From contig JAJYSV010000004.1 of assembly GCA_021793405.1 (NCBI GenBank), positions 1-64,000 of the forward strand: a stretch of DNA of 64,000 nucleotides, in the 5' to 3' direction. The stretch comes from Acidobacteriota bacterium. Its GTDB lineage: Bacteria; Acidobacteriota; Terriglobia; Terriglobales; Acidobacteriaceae. Below, piece by piece: positions 35,128 through 44,044 of the stretch (the first letter of the stretch is position 1; every line of letters begins with the position of its first letter). The translations under genes were made by a program, and so were the position numbers. Below the pieces are notes generated by a model. The model had not been told where the DNA came from. It was given only the letters and a program-made list of their open reading frames with translations, and ran no database searches.

Positions 35128-36129
35128 TTACTGCAGTGTTACGAGGTAAGAAGCGATCAGTGCTATGTCCTGATCGCTGAGTTTCATGGCCGGCATCAGG
35201 CATCCCGGCTTGTAGAGGTTGGGATCCTTGATCCAGTTTTCCAAATTGCTTTCAGTATTGGGCAGCGCACCGGCGGCGAGCGTGTCGCGGCTCATCAAGT
35301 GGGTCAGATCGGGTCCGAAGCGGCCATTCGCGACCGTGCCGCGAATGGCATGACAATTGATGCAGGCGCTGTGCTCAAATACAGCGCGTCCGGCAGCAAC
35401 ACTGGGATCCTGCACCGCTGGTTTCGCCTGATTGGCAGCCCATTTCTCAAAATCCGCGGGAGTCTGCGCATAGACACGAATCAACATTCTGGCGTGTTCA
35501 GCGCCGCAAAACTGGGCGCACTGCCCGTAATAGATGCCGGGAGTCTCGGGCTGAATCCACATGTTGTTCACCTGGCCCGACATCAGGTCGGTCTTGCCGC
35601 CGAGGCGCGGCACCCAGAAGCTATGATCGACATCCGCGCTGACCAGTTTCAGAAACGTTGGCAGCGGATCGTTCGCGTCCGTTCCAACGGGAACATGCAA
35701 CTCGTTCGCCGTCACAAACCCATACTTCGGATAGCGAAACTCCCACCAGAACTGGTGGCCAACCACGGTCACATTCAAAGCGTGACCCGGCTGCTGCGCG
35801 TGCTGGATGCTGAAGATGATGCGCACGCTGGAGAGGAACAGCACCAGAACAATCAGAATGGGGAACACTGTCCAGGCCAGTTCAATCTGATTGCTTCCGT
35901 AGATTTGGGGCGGCTCACGTTCGTCATCGCCGTCGCGATGGCGATAGCGAAGGATGACGTGCAATAACAATGCGGAAACTGTAATAAAGATTGCGCCCGT
36001 GATAATGAGCACGAAGATCGAGAGGCGGAAAATGTCGTGCGCGGGGACGGACTGCGGGGAGAAGATGTTGGTGGAGGAAGTCCACAGCTTGTCGAACAAG
36101 CTGGACCCCTGGCTGGAAGCCGCATACAT
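35128..36129 (-). CDS. coxB: Cytochrome c oxidase subunit II with fused cytochrome c
   Basis: The electron-entry subunit. Two membrane helices (IFVLIITGAIFITVSALLLHVIL and TVFPILIVLVLFLSSVRIIF) are followed by the CuA cupredoxin domain, with the His and WEFRYPKYG region and CAQFCGAEHARM (the usual C-x3-C-x3-H-x2-M pattern). A C-terminal cytochrome c domain with CINCH (about residue 257) makes this a caa3-type subunit II. The open frame extends to 36303, but the upstream part does not look like protein; ATG 36129 (MYAASSQGSS) is chosen, giving 333 residues, with no clear ribosome site, so the start is uncertain. It is the first gene of the oxidase operon. Confidence 0.92.
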   Translation of the reverse strand: MYAASSQGSSLFDKLWTSSTNIFSPQSVPAHDIFRLSIFVLIITGAIFITVSALLLHVILRYRHRDGDDEREPPQIYGSNQIELAWTVFPILIVLVLFLSSVRIIFSIQHAQQPGHALNVTVVGHQFWWEFRYPKYGFVTANELHVPVGTDANDPLPTFLKLVSADVDHSFWVPRLGGKTDLMSGQVNNMWIQPETPGIYYGQCAQFCGAEHARMLIRVYAQTPADFEKWAANQAKPAVQDPSVAAGRAVFEHSACINCHAIRGTVANGRFGPDLTHLMSRDTLAAGALPNTESNLENWIKDPNLYKPGCLMPAMKLSDQDIALIASYLVTLQ

Positions 36130-36437
36130 CGCCAGGGCAAGATTATGTAAGGTTGGATGAACCCGCAGCGCTCCAGGCCAAATGGAGGACCGTATGGCTT
36201 CCAAACAAAAGGGCTTCAACGCAAGACTCCTGCAATGCTGAACTGCTCCCTGGATGGATCCAAGAATTTGTGAGGCGTCGGCTGAATTCGCAAGATCCGA
36301 CAAAAGAACCGCTCTTCCAGTATGACACTGTTCGCCAGGTGGAGAGTGCTCGGCGTGTTTTTGGACTCAAACTTCAATTGGGTGAAAAATCGGTCGGCGA
36401 GTTGGTCTTCCGATCACCGGCGGATGGGTGGAACCGC

Positions 36438-37364
36438 TCATTGGCGAATGCGTGGGTTCGCCAGGATGTAGAGCGCATCCGTAAGCAGGTTCACCAGCAC
36501 ATAGGTCAGACCGATGGCCAGAATGCATCCTTGCACCAGCGGATAATCCCGATTCGATATCGCCGAGATCGTCAGTCGCCCGAGCCCAGGCCAGGAGAAG
36601 ATTGTTTCCGTCACGATGGCGCCAGCCAGCAGGACGCCGAACTGCAAGCCAATCACGGTCAGCAGCGGAATCATGGCGTTGGGGAGGGCATGACGATAGA
36701 TGACGGCGCGCTCAGACAGTCCTTTTGCACGCGCGGTGCGGATGTAATCCTGGCCCAGCTCTTCCAGCATGGAGGTGCGAACCATGCGGGTCAGGATTGC
36801 CGCCAGAGCTGTTCCCATTGTCAGGGTCGGCAGAATAAAATTCCGCCACGATCCTGTACCTGCGACCGGGAGCCATCCCAGCGCAATTCCAAAGACGAGA
36901 ATCAAAATGGGGCCCAGCGTGAAACTCGGGAAGGAAACTCCAAACAAACTGATGACGCCGAGCCACTGGTCCTGCCATCGGGAGCGATGCCGCGCGGAGG
37001 CGATGCTGGCGGGAAAGGATAGCAGAATCGCCAGCAGAACGGCGGGGATGGCAAGCTCCAGCGTGTAGGGATAGCGCGACAAGATCAGTTGCGTCACCGG
37101 GGTGCTGAAGCGAAGCGATTGCCCCAGATTTCCATGCAGCACGCCATTCCAGTAGCGAACATATTGCGTGCCGAGTGGAACATCCAATCCATAGGCATGG
37201 CGCAAGGCGCCGATATCGGAAGCCGTAGCTCCCTCACCGAGCATCTGCTCGACCGGATCGCCCGGAACCAGATGGATGAGAAAGAAAATGAGCGACACCA
37301 CGATCCAGAGCACGGGGAGAAGCAGCAGAAGACGTTTCAGGACGGTGCGCCAGACTGTCTTCAT
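36438..37364 (-). CDS. DppB/OppB-type ABC transporter permease
   Basis: A 308-residue inner-membrane permease with six helices. The N-terminal LLLLLPVLWIVVSLIFFLIHLVPGDPVEQMLG is the BPD_transp_1 N domain of dipeptide/oligopeptide/nickel permeases. The EAA-like loop is MVRTSMLEELGQDYIRTARAKGLSERAVIYRHALPNAMIPLLTV, and the C-terminal half has GAIVTETIFSWPGLGRLTISAI. It overlaps the upstream hemolysin-type gene by 4 bp. No DppC, DppD or DppF partner is next to it in this window. The only candidate binding protein here is at 26407-27972 on the opposite strand, so it may work with components elsewhere. Confidence 0.92.
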   Translation of the reverse strand: MKTVWRTVLKRLLLLLPVLWIVVSLIFFLIHLVPGDPVEQMLGEGATASDIGALRHAYGLDVPLGTQYVRYWNGVLHGNLGQSLRFSTPVTQLILSRYPYTLELAIPAVLLAILLSFPASIASARHRSRWQDQWLGVISLFGVSFPSFTLGPILILVFGIALGWLPVAGTGSWRNFILPTLTMGTALAAILTRMVRTSMLEELGQDYIRTARAKGLSERAVIYRHALPNAMIPLLTVIGLQFGVLLAGAIVTETIFSWPGLGRLTISAISNRDYPLVQGCILAIGLTYVLVNLLTDALYILANPRIRQ

Positions 37365-38848
37365 GCGGGATTGTGTTCCTCTTTTTTGAAGTCGGTCTTC
37401 TTCGCCGCGCTTTGCAGCGTTCCAGCCTGGGCGACGCGAATCTCAGGCGGCGAAACTTTTTCCGCGTCGATATTCAAGGATGATTTTTCGTCTGTCATCG
37501 CAGTTTCCGGCTCGACACGCACGCGCGTGATTCGCCGGTCTTCCATTGCGACAACGGTGAATCTTCGCCCCTCCTGCACGATCGAATCGCCCACGTTGGG
37601 AATTTTCTGCATGTGCACCAGTAGAAATCCTGCCAGCGTTTCGATGCCGCCATCGTGCGGCAAATGCCACCCCATCTGGGTTTCGAGATCCAGCAGCGTG
37701 ACATTGCCGTGTAGCTCCAGCGTACCCGAAGAAAGCATTTGCATAGAGCTGTCGCGTACGTCGAATTCATCCTCCATCTCTCCGACAATCTGCTCGAGCG
37801 CGTCTTCGACCGTGACAAGTCCGGTGATCGAGCCAAATTCGTCCACGACGATAGCCAGATGCCTTCTTCGAGTTTGAAATTCCGTGAGCAGATCGGAGAC
37901 CACCTTGGTTTCCGGAACGATAATCACATCGTGCATCAATTGACCGATTTGCATCTCGCTTTCTCCCTCGCGGATCGCGCTGGTCTTAGCCGCTGCCTGA
38001 AGAATGGTGCGGGAATGCATGAGCCGCGCCAGATCCTTGGCATAGACGACACCCACTATATGCTCGGGGCCTCGTTGGGGATCGAAGACGGGAATTCGCG
38101 AACGCTGCACCTGGGTAATGCGGGCGTTGGCCTCGGCAAGGGGAAGATCGGCGGGCAGAGAAAAAATCCGTTGCCGGGGCGTCATGATTTCGCGCACGGT
38201 GATGGTTTCCAGGTCGAGCACGCGATGGATAATGATCTCAAGCTTTTCCGGCAACAGTCCCATGCGCCGGGTGGCCGTAGTGATGAGCTTTAACTCTTCC
38301 GGGGAATGGGCGGTTCCCTCGGGGACGCGAGACAACCGGAATAAGCGCAGAACCACCTCCGCAGAGGCGTTCATGAAGCGGACCAGCGGGCGCGTGAGCC
38401 GCATGAAGACGTTGATTGGACCGGCGATCGCCAAGGCCATTTTCTCGCCCTGGCGCAGCGCCAGCGACTTGGGTACCAGCTCTCCAAAAATAACTTCCAG
38501 ATAGGTAATCAGGCTGAACGCGAAAACCGCGGACACGATACCGGCGTAGAAGCGGGCATGCGGCAGAATGGAGAGCCACGGCACCAGAAAGCGCGCCACA
38601 AAGGGTTCGCCCAACCAGCCGAGCGTCAGGCTGGCCAAAGTTACACCCAGCTGCACGGCGGGTAAAAGTTCTTCCAGGTTCGATTGCAACTCTGCGACAA
38701 GGCGAGCGCTACCACGCTTCTCTTCGATCAGTTGCTGCACCCGTGTACGCCGCAGCGAAACAAGGGCGAACTCCGCGGCGACGAAAAATGCGTTGGCCAG
38801 AATCAACGCCACAATGGCGGCAGCTCGAAATAGCGGCAGAGTTGGCAT
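37361..38848 (-). CDS. Hemolysin/CNNM-family protein with CBS domains
   Basis: A 495-residue membrane protein of the HlyC/CorC-CNNM family, associated with magnesium or cobalt transport and resistance rather than haemolysis. The DUF21 membrane domain fills residues 1-190 (AAIVALILANAFFVAAEFALVSLRRTRVQQL... EVIFGELVPKSLALRQGEKMAL). Two CBS domains follow (IMTPRQRIFSLPADLPLAEANARI and VSDLLTEFQTRRRHLAIVVDEFGSITGLVTVEDALEQIVGEMEDEFD). A CorC_HlyC domain ends the conserved part, and the last 50 residues are low-complexity and charged. It is the first gene of a two-gene minus-strand unit with the DppB-type permease. Confidence 0.92.
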   Translation of the reverse strand: MPTLPLFRAAAIVALILANAFFVAAEFALVSLRRTRVQQLIEEKRGSARLVAELQSNLEELLPAVQLGVTLASLTLGWLGEPFVARFLVPWLSILPHARFYAGIVSAVFAFSLITYLEVIFGELVPKSLALRQGEKMALAIAGPINVFMRLTRPLVRFMNASAEVVLRLFRLSRVPEGTAHSPEELKLITTATRRMGLLPEKLEIIIHRVLDLETITVREIMTPRQRIFSLPADLPLAEANARITQVQRSRIPVFDPQRGPEHIVGVVYAKDLARLMHSRTILQAAAKTSAIREGESEMQIGQLMHDVIIVPETKVVSDLLTEFQTRRRHLAIVVDEFGSITGLVTVEDALEQIVGEMEDEFDVRDSSMQMLSSGTLELHGNVTLLDLETQMGWHLPHDGGIETLAGFLLVHMQKIPNVGDSIVQEGRRFTVVAMEDRRITRVRVEPETAMTDEKSSLNIDAEKVSPPEIRVAQAGTLQSAAKKTDFKKEEHNPA

Positions 38849-39021
38849 TCGCCTCCGAGTCTAGCAGGCCGCGCGGGTGGAATGCCTCGCCGCCACGGGC
38901 GTCTTTACCCCCATATAGGAAGAGTTATTGTCTTTGGAACCCGCAGCAAAAATTCCTCGTATCTGTCACCTGCCGGTAGTACATTTCCATTAAGTCCCAG
39001 TTCCCCCGGAGGATTCCCCCC

Positions 39022-39936
39022 ATGTATGCTCCACGACGAGCTGTTGCTTTCTTGTCACTCGCCTGTATCTCAAGCCTTTGCTACGCGGCTGACCTGACCT
39101 TCCAACGTTCCTTGACCGCCAGCGGGAATGTTGCGTTCAGCGTATGCAACGGTTCCGGCTCAATCCATGTCGCGGGAGCGGATGGCAGCAAGATTGAGAT
39201 CGCGGCAAAGATCCATCCCGCCAACTGGCACGATTTTGGCAACAGCGACACCATGAAGAAGATCGCTGCAGCTCCTCCGGTGCAACAGACGGGCAATGCG
39301 GTCCATGTAGGAAACAGCGATATTTGCGGCGGCTCTGCATACCAGAACATCGACATCGACTATGAAATTACTGTCCCCAAGGGCTCCACTGTGGTCGCGA
39401 CCAGCGGATCGGGGGATATTCATGTGGAGTCGATCGGCGGCTACGTGCGCGCGCATACTGGCAAGGGAAATATCCTCGCGAATGGGATCGGGTCAGACTC
39501 CTTCCTGAGGACCGGATCTGGAACTATCGACATTCAGTCGGCGCATGGGATCATGGCCGCGGAAACCGGGACGGGCGATGTCTCGCTGCGCGGTTCCGAT
39601 GTAAGCCAGGGGATTCTGAAGTCGGGTTCGGGCAATATTACCACCCTGAATCTTCGCGGCGGTTTGCGAGCCGACACCGGCTCAGGCACGCTGACCATTG
39701 GCGGCACGCCGACCGCCGACTGGAAGCTCGGGACCGGATCGGGAGCCATCCACCTGCACGTGGATCCAGCGGCAAAATTCAACCTGGATGCCGAGGCAGG
39801 CTCCGGCTCGATCGACTCGAAATTGCCTGCGCCACTCTCCGGACACATCGCCAATGGGGTGCTCAAAGGACCGGTGAATGGCGGAGGCCCGTTGGTCGAA
39901 CTGTATACCGGCTCGGGGAGCATCGATGTGGATTAA
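39022..39936 (+). CDS. Secreted DUF4097-type beta-strand repeat protein
   Basis: A 304-residue exported protein. The signal peptide MYAPRRAVAFLSLACISSLCYA is followed by a right-handed beta-helix-like body in which TGSG/SGSG turns recur about every 18-20 residues (TSGSGDIHVESIGG, TGKGNILANGIG, TGSGTIDIQSAHG, SGSGNITTLNLRG, TGSGTLTIGG, TGSGAIHLHV, YTGSGSIDVD). This is the DUF4097 pattern, widespread in acidobacteria and of unknown role, probably an envelope adhesin or structural protein. A pair of Cys in the N-terminal part may form a disulfide. The 233 bp downstream hold only a repeat fragment (40021-40050). Confidence 0.85.
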   Translation: MYAPRRAVAFLSLACISSLCYAADLTFQRSLTASGNVAFSVCNGSGSIHVAGADGSKIEIAAKIHPANWHDFGNSDTMKKIAAAPPVQQTGNAVHVGNSDICGGSAYQNIDIDYEITVPKGSTVVATSGSGDIHVESIGGYVRAHTGKGNILANGIGSDSFLRTGSGTIDIQSAHGIMAAETGTGDVSLRGSDVSQGILKSGSGNITTLNLRGGLRADTGSGTLTIGGTPTADWKLGTGSGAIHLHVDPAAKFNLDAEAGSGSIDSKLPAPLSGHIANGVLKGPVNGGGPLVELYTGSGSIDVD

Positions 39937-40020
39937 GGAATACGTACCGCCTACGACAGCTTCGCCTCAGCTAGCAAAGCTAACGAAGGGTCTTTAAGTA
40001 TTGCCCCAAAACGACCAACG

Positions 40021-40050
40021 CACAGATCCCTCGCTACGCTCAGGATGACG
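40021..40050. repeat. Fragment related to dispersed repeats
   Basis: CAGATCCCTCGCTACGCTCAGGATGACG resembles in layout the CTTCxxTxCGCTCAGxATGAC blocks at 4100-4222 and 28960-29000. It is the only repeat-like sequence in the 39937-40169 gap, which otherwise holds nothing recognised. Confidence 0.4.
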
Positions 40051-40169
40051 AACTGTCTGGAACCTGCGCTCCACGCCAATCGGAGGAGTGCAATTGCTGG
40101 AGAAGCACTGCGTCGGCCCCGGCCCGGTTTGCATATCGAGGAGTGCGCGTTTCGCATACAGTAGAGAGT

Positions 40170-40856
40170 ATGATTCATATTTCTCGCGCGATTCCTGCCG
40201 ATCAGTTGCGCCTGATTGTATTTGACCTGGATGGAACGCTGATCGATTCGCGGGTCGACCTGGCTCAGTCCGTCAACGCGATGCTGCGACACCTGGGGCG
40301 ACCCGAACTGCCAGAGGACGTGATTGCCAGCTACATCGGCAACGGAGCCGGGATGCTGGTGCGTCGCGCCCTGGGCGATCCACATGATCCCGCGCAGATG
40401 GAAAGAGCCATCGAGTATTTCCTGGCCTACTATCGCGAGCACAAGCTGGACACCACCTACGTCTACCCAGGGATGTTGCGGTTGCTGGATGCGCTGCGCA
40501 ATCACCCACAGCAGCCGTTGCTGGCAGTGCTGACGAACAAGCCGGTGGGGCCGACGCGGGCCATCTGCGAAGCCCTGGGATTGGCGGAAGGGATGTTTCG
40601 CATCTACGGCGGCGACAGCTTCGATACGAAAAAGCCGGATGCGCTGGGGTTGAAGACATTGCTCCGCGAAGCAGAGGTTGAGCCGCATCAAGCGGTGATG
40701 ATCGGGGATTCGGATGTCGATGTTCTAACCGCAAAGAATGCCGGAACATTCTCCATTGGTTGCAGCTACGGCCTATCGCCGCACACGCTGGAGATTGTTC
40801 CGCCGGATCTGCTGATCCATGCGCCCTCGGACCTGATACCGTTGCTGGCGGAGTAA
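40170..40856 (+). CDS. HAD-family phosphatase, phosphoglycolate phosphatase-like
   Basis: A 228-residue HAD hydrolase. The catalytic motif DLDGTLID is at about residues 19-26, the cap-domain region follows (RVDLAQSVNAMLRHLGRPELPEDVIASYIGNGAGMLVRRALG), motif II is LAVLTNKP, the conserved Lys is in SFDTKKPDALGLKTLL and motif IV is MIGDSDVDVLTAKNAG. The overall match is to Gph, which dephosphorylates 2-phosphoglycolate left after DNA 3'-end repair, but substrates in this family cannot be read from sequence alone. Convergent with the FkbM-type gene, 9 bp away. Confidence 0.87.
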   Translation: MIHISRAIPADQLRLIVFDLDGTLIDSRVDLAQSVNAMLRHLGRPELPEDVIASYIGNGAGMLVRRALGDPHDPAQMERAIEYFLAYYREHKLDTTYVYPGMLRLLDALRNHPQQPLLAVLTNKPVGPTRAICEALGLAEGMFRIYGGDSFDTKKPDALGLKTLLREAEVEPHQAVMIGDSDVDVLTAKNAGTFSIGCSYGLSPHTLEIVPPDLLIHAPSDLIPLLAE

Positions 40857-40865
40857 ATGGATTTT

Positions 40866-42137
40866 CTACAAATCCAATGCGCGTGGTTGTTTGACTTGTC
40901 GGTTGCCGAGAACGCGTTCGGGCGGGACGGCGTAGGCGACCGTCTGGATGCCATCGCCTCGATAGGCCTGCAGATACATGCGATGCTCCGGGCATAACTC
41001 GCGCATCAGCAAGGGCAGGCGCCAGAGGTCTTGCTGCGAATGATAGACGCAGATTGCAAGGATCGGGCGGTCGCGCTGAATCACTTGCTTCGCTCCCAGC
41101 AGCGCGTCGTATTCGCCGCCTTCGATGTCCATTTTAATCATGGAAACGCGCCGGGCGGCGAACATAACGTCGATGGGAACCATCTCGACGAGGATCTGCC
41201 CCTGATCCGAGACCTTGGAGACAGCACTGCCCGTATCGTCAAACCGAACGGTGCCTCGCGTGGACCCGATTGCGCACGGGTGAAGGCGAATTTTATCGCG
41301 AAGGCTGGGCGGAAGAGTCGCCACGTAACTGGCGAGACGAGCAAACGAATGCGAGTCGGCTTCGATGGCATGAATTCTCTCAAAATCCATCTTGAGCTCG
41401 ATCACGCTGCGAATCGTGTCTCCATCGAAAGCGCCGCAGTCGAGGAAGACATCTTCGGGCTCGAGTTGGAAAACACCGGGCAGAAAATACGATTCCGCGA
41501 TGGCGGGCTCAGCCAGCGCGAACGGATCGCCCAACGCGCGTAGCTGAACCTGCGCCAGATACTCCGCGCGGGACGCATCGTCGGCCCAGATGTCCGCGGC
41601 TCGAAGTAGCGCATCGGAGTGCATATACACCTTATGGGGAAGATCATAAAGCAGGAAGGGAGGAAATATTTCCGGAAACCGGCAAGCGATCGGCTCGCTA
41701 CTCGATATGTGGGCACAACCCAAGTAACCGAGTTGCTGAAAGGTCTCTTGGAACCAATGATTTTCATTGCGGATGGCGATGAAGAAAACCGCATCCTTTC
41801 CGTATCGTTCGCCGGCTTCGTCCGGAGGAAGAACTGGAAGACCCTCCACCAAGGTTCCCCACAGCGCGGAATTGTTATCGGAGATGGCGAGGGGCTTGAC
41901 TCCCAGAGCTTGCAGGGCAGTGAGGACACGACGGCCCATATTTCCGGCACCGAAGACTACGCAGCGTCCCTGTCGATCCGCAAGCAGGATGTCCAAGGCG
42001 GTTATTTCGCGCTGTTTTACCTGCGCGGGAGATTCGGAAAAGATCTCGTGAAGCGTTGCTTCCAGGCCGTCGGCAGAACAGTCTGAAAATGAGGCAGGTA
42101 TGCAACGAGGGGATTCCATCATGTTCCATCCCTTCAA
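40866..42137 (-). CDS. FkbM-family methyltransferase with N-terminal Rossmann domain
   Basis: A 423-residue protein in two parts. Residues 55-170 form a nucleotide-binding fold with VVFGAGNMGRRVLTALQALGVKPLAISDNN. The second half is an FkbM-type SAM-dependent methyltransferase with VFLDCGAFDGDTIRSVIEL (SAM-binding), the IHAIEADSHSFARL strand and SMIKMDIEGGEYDALLGAKQVIQRDRPILAICVYH. Such two-domain proteins are common in O-antigen/exopolysaccharide loci, where they probably O-methylate a sugar. It is last in the minus-strand series NeuB-like, phosphatase, TPP enzyme, FkbM. Confidence 0.85.
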   Translation of the reverse strand: MKGWNMMESPRCIPASFSDCSADGLEATLHEIFSESPAQVKQREITALDILLADRQGRCVVFGAGNMGRRVLTALQALGVKPLAISDNNSALWGTLVEGLPVLPPDEAGERYGKDAVFFIAIRNENHWFQETFQQLGYLGCAHISSSEPIACRFPEIFPPFLLYDLPHKVYMHSDALLRAADIWADDASRAEYLAQVQLRALGDPFALAEPAIAESYFLPGVFQLEPEDVFLDCGAFDGDTIRSVIELKMDFERIHAIEADSHSFARLASYVATLPPSLRDKIRLHPCAIGSTRGTVRFDDTGSAVSKVSDQGQILVEMVPIDVMFAARRVSMIKMDIEGGEYDALLGAKQVIQRDRPILAICVYHSQQDLWRLPLLMRELCPEHRMYLQAYRGDGIQTVAYAVPPERVLGNRQVKQPRALDL

Positions 42138-42158
42138 TTTCTTGCTTACGTTATTTTT

Positions 42159-43988
42159 TTAGTCTTGCAGGGGTGCCACAATCATATTCGATAAAAACTC
42201 CTCGCGGTCAAGAAACGGCCATAGATCTTCCAGAGGCCGGGAGACGAAGCTGCCGTCCGGCTTTTGCATTGACGAGAGCCGAGGAGCCCTGGTTTCGTCG
42301 GGAATCACGTGGACATCGCACAGAACCGGCCCCGGCATGTCCAAGACAGCGCGTACATCCCGACGCAAATTTCGCTGATCGGCGATCACCGCGGATTGGA
42401 TTCCGTAGGCCGCGGCAATCTTCTCGAGGTTCGGCACAGTCAACCCGGTAGGGCGGTCGCAGCCAATGCTGGCCTGCCCGAAGTAATTCTTCTGCGAAGC
42501 GCGAATTGACGCGTAGCCGTCGTTATTCAAAACAAAAAATTTAATCGGCAAGTTGAGCCGGGCCACCGTTTCGAGCTCCTGAATATTGAATTGGAAGCCG
42601 CCGTCTCCGTCGACGCAGATCGTCTGCCGGCGCCCGGCGGCGAGACAAACGGCGATCGACATCGGCAGCCCGAACCCCATGCTGCCAAGGCCAGCGGTGT
42701 GATAAATACGCTGGCCCGTGCGCGTGGGACAGGCCAGCAAAAATATTTCTATACCGGCGCCGGAACTGCCGGAAACCAGCTGATCCTTCGCGTCGGTCTC
42801 TGTACCGATCACCTCCGCCAGATGGTAAATGCTGACCTGGGTGTCGGGGTTGCGATGCTCGTCAGTCACCACGGGATAACGATGCTTCCAATCGGCGCAG
42901 CGTCTATCCCAGGCGGAGCGATCGCGGGGAAGAATGGCGCTGCGTTGACGCAGCATTTCTGTTAGAAACGCGGATGCATCGGCGCATACCGGCTGCTCAA
43001 TATGGGGATGCAGTTTGGCTAGCTCGGCCGGGTCGATATCGACGACGACTTTGTGGGCCTCGCGGGCCAGCTTGTCGGGCGCGTAGCCGGTAATCGCAAA
43101 GTCCAGGCGAACACCCATGGCCAGGAGAAAGTCGCTGTTCTGTAGCGCGAAGTTTGCCCCTCGGGCAGCTACGGAGCCGGGACGTCCCACGTAGAGCGGC
43201 TCGTCGCTTGGCACCAGGTCGGCCGCGCACCAGGTAGCAGCGATGGGAATATTCAATAACTGACGCAGTTCGTGGAACTCCTTTTCGGCGCGGGCCAGGC
43301 GGATTCCGTTGCCGGCGAACAGCAGCGGCCGCTCTGACCTGTTCAACGCGGCAATGGTCTGTCGCACCTGCTCTTGCAAGCTCGCCGTCGCGTCCACCCC
43401 GGGGGAGCTCATCTCCGCAGGGTCGAAACCCTTCAGGGACGATGGATCGTCCAGCGGAAACGCCTGCACGTCGAGAGGCACGTCAATCCACACGGGACCG
43501 GGCCGGCCGGTGCGAGCCAGATAGACGGCCTTTTCCAGGTGATAGCGGATGCTGTACGGGTCGAGAACGGTGACTGCGTACTTGGTGATTGGCCGGACGA
43601 TGGAGACAATATCGACCTCCTGCACACCGAGTTGGCGCATGCCCAGCGGATTCCCTTCTGCGTCGAACATGCGATCCGGGCGCTTGACCTGTCCTGAAAT
43701 AAACAAGACGGGCGTGGAATCGAGCCACGCGCCCGCTACGCCGGTCACCGCATTGGTTCCTCCCGGCCCGGTGGTCACCATGGCCGCGCCCAGGCCATTC
43801 GTCGCTTTGGCGTAGGCCTCGGCGCAAATTGCGCTGGCCTGCTCATGGGAATTGCAAACCGGCTCCAGTGCCTTGCACCGCGAGAGCGCTTCGTTCAAGT
43901 GCATCGCGCCTCCGCCGGTGACAAGAAACATGTGCCGGACACCCTGGTCCGCGACAAATTGGACAACGAAATCAGAAAGTTTTGTCAT
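42159..43988 (-). CDS. Thiamine-diphosphate enzyme, acetolactate-synthase-like
   Basis: A 609-residue ThDP-dependent enzyme. The N-terminal Pyr domain carries the catalytic Glu in NSHEQASAICAEAYAKATNG (Glu49) and MVTTGPGGTNAVTGVAGAW. A central domain is followed by the PP domain, with the cofactor motif GDGGFQFNIQELETVARLNLPIKFFVLNNDGYASIR. It is unlikely to be a biosynthetic acetohydroxyacid synthase because its neighbours make surface sugars and no small subunit is present. ThDP enzymes such as YerE add two-carbon units to sugars, so branched-chain sugar formation is a fair suggestion, but the reaction is not known. The start region is a tandem-repeat array, see 43971-44035. Confidence 0.85.
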   Translation of the reverse strand: MTKLSDFVVQFVADQGVRHMFLVTGGGAMHLNEALSRCKALEPVCNSHEQASAICAEAYAKATNGLGAAMVTTGPGGTNAVTGVAGAWLDSTPVLFISGQVKRPDRMFDAEGNPLGMRQLGVQEVDIVSIVRPITKYAVTVLDPYSIRYHLEKAVYLARTGRPGPVWIDVPLDVQAFPLDDPSSLKGFDPAEMSSPGVDATASLQEQVRQTIAALNRSERPLLFAGNGIRLARAEKEFHELRQLLNIPIAATWCAADLVPSDEPLYVGRPGSVAARGANFALQNSDFLLAMGVRLDFAITGYAPDKLAREAHKVVVDIDPAELAKLHPHIEQPVCADASAFLTEMLRQRSAILPRDRSAWDRRCADWKHRYPVVTDEHRNPDTQVSIYHLAEVIGTETDAKDQLVSGSSGAGIEIFLLACPTRTGQRIYHTAGLGSMGFGLPMSIAVCLAAGRRQTICVDGDGGFQFNIQELETVARLNLPIKFFVLNNDGYASIRASQKNYFGQASIGCDRPTGLTVPNLEKIAAAYGIQSAVIADQRNLRRDVRAVLDMPGPVLCDVHVIPDETRAPRLSSMQKPDGSFVSRPLEDLWPFLDREEFLSNMIVAPLQD

Positions 43989-44035
43989 GTTTTTTATCAG
44001 AAAGTTTTGGCATATTTTTATTGGAACGCTTGGGC
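43971..44035 (-). repeat. Degenerate 25-bp tandem repeat over the ThDP enzyme start
   Basis: ATCAGAAAGTTTTG occurs at 43971-43984 and 43996-44009 (+ strand), 25 bp apart, with a more diverged third unit upstream. On the coding strand each unit contains an ATG followed by a similar CCAAAACTTTCTGAT-type sequence, so several in-frame-looking starts precede the true one at 43988. This is a direct duplication of the translation-start region. Confidence 0.65.
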
Positions 44036-44044
44036 ATGTATTTT

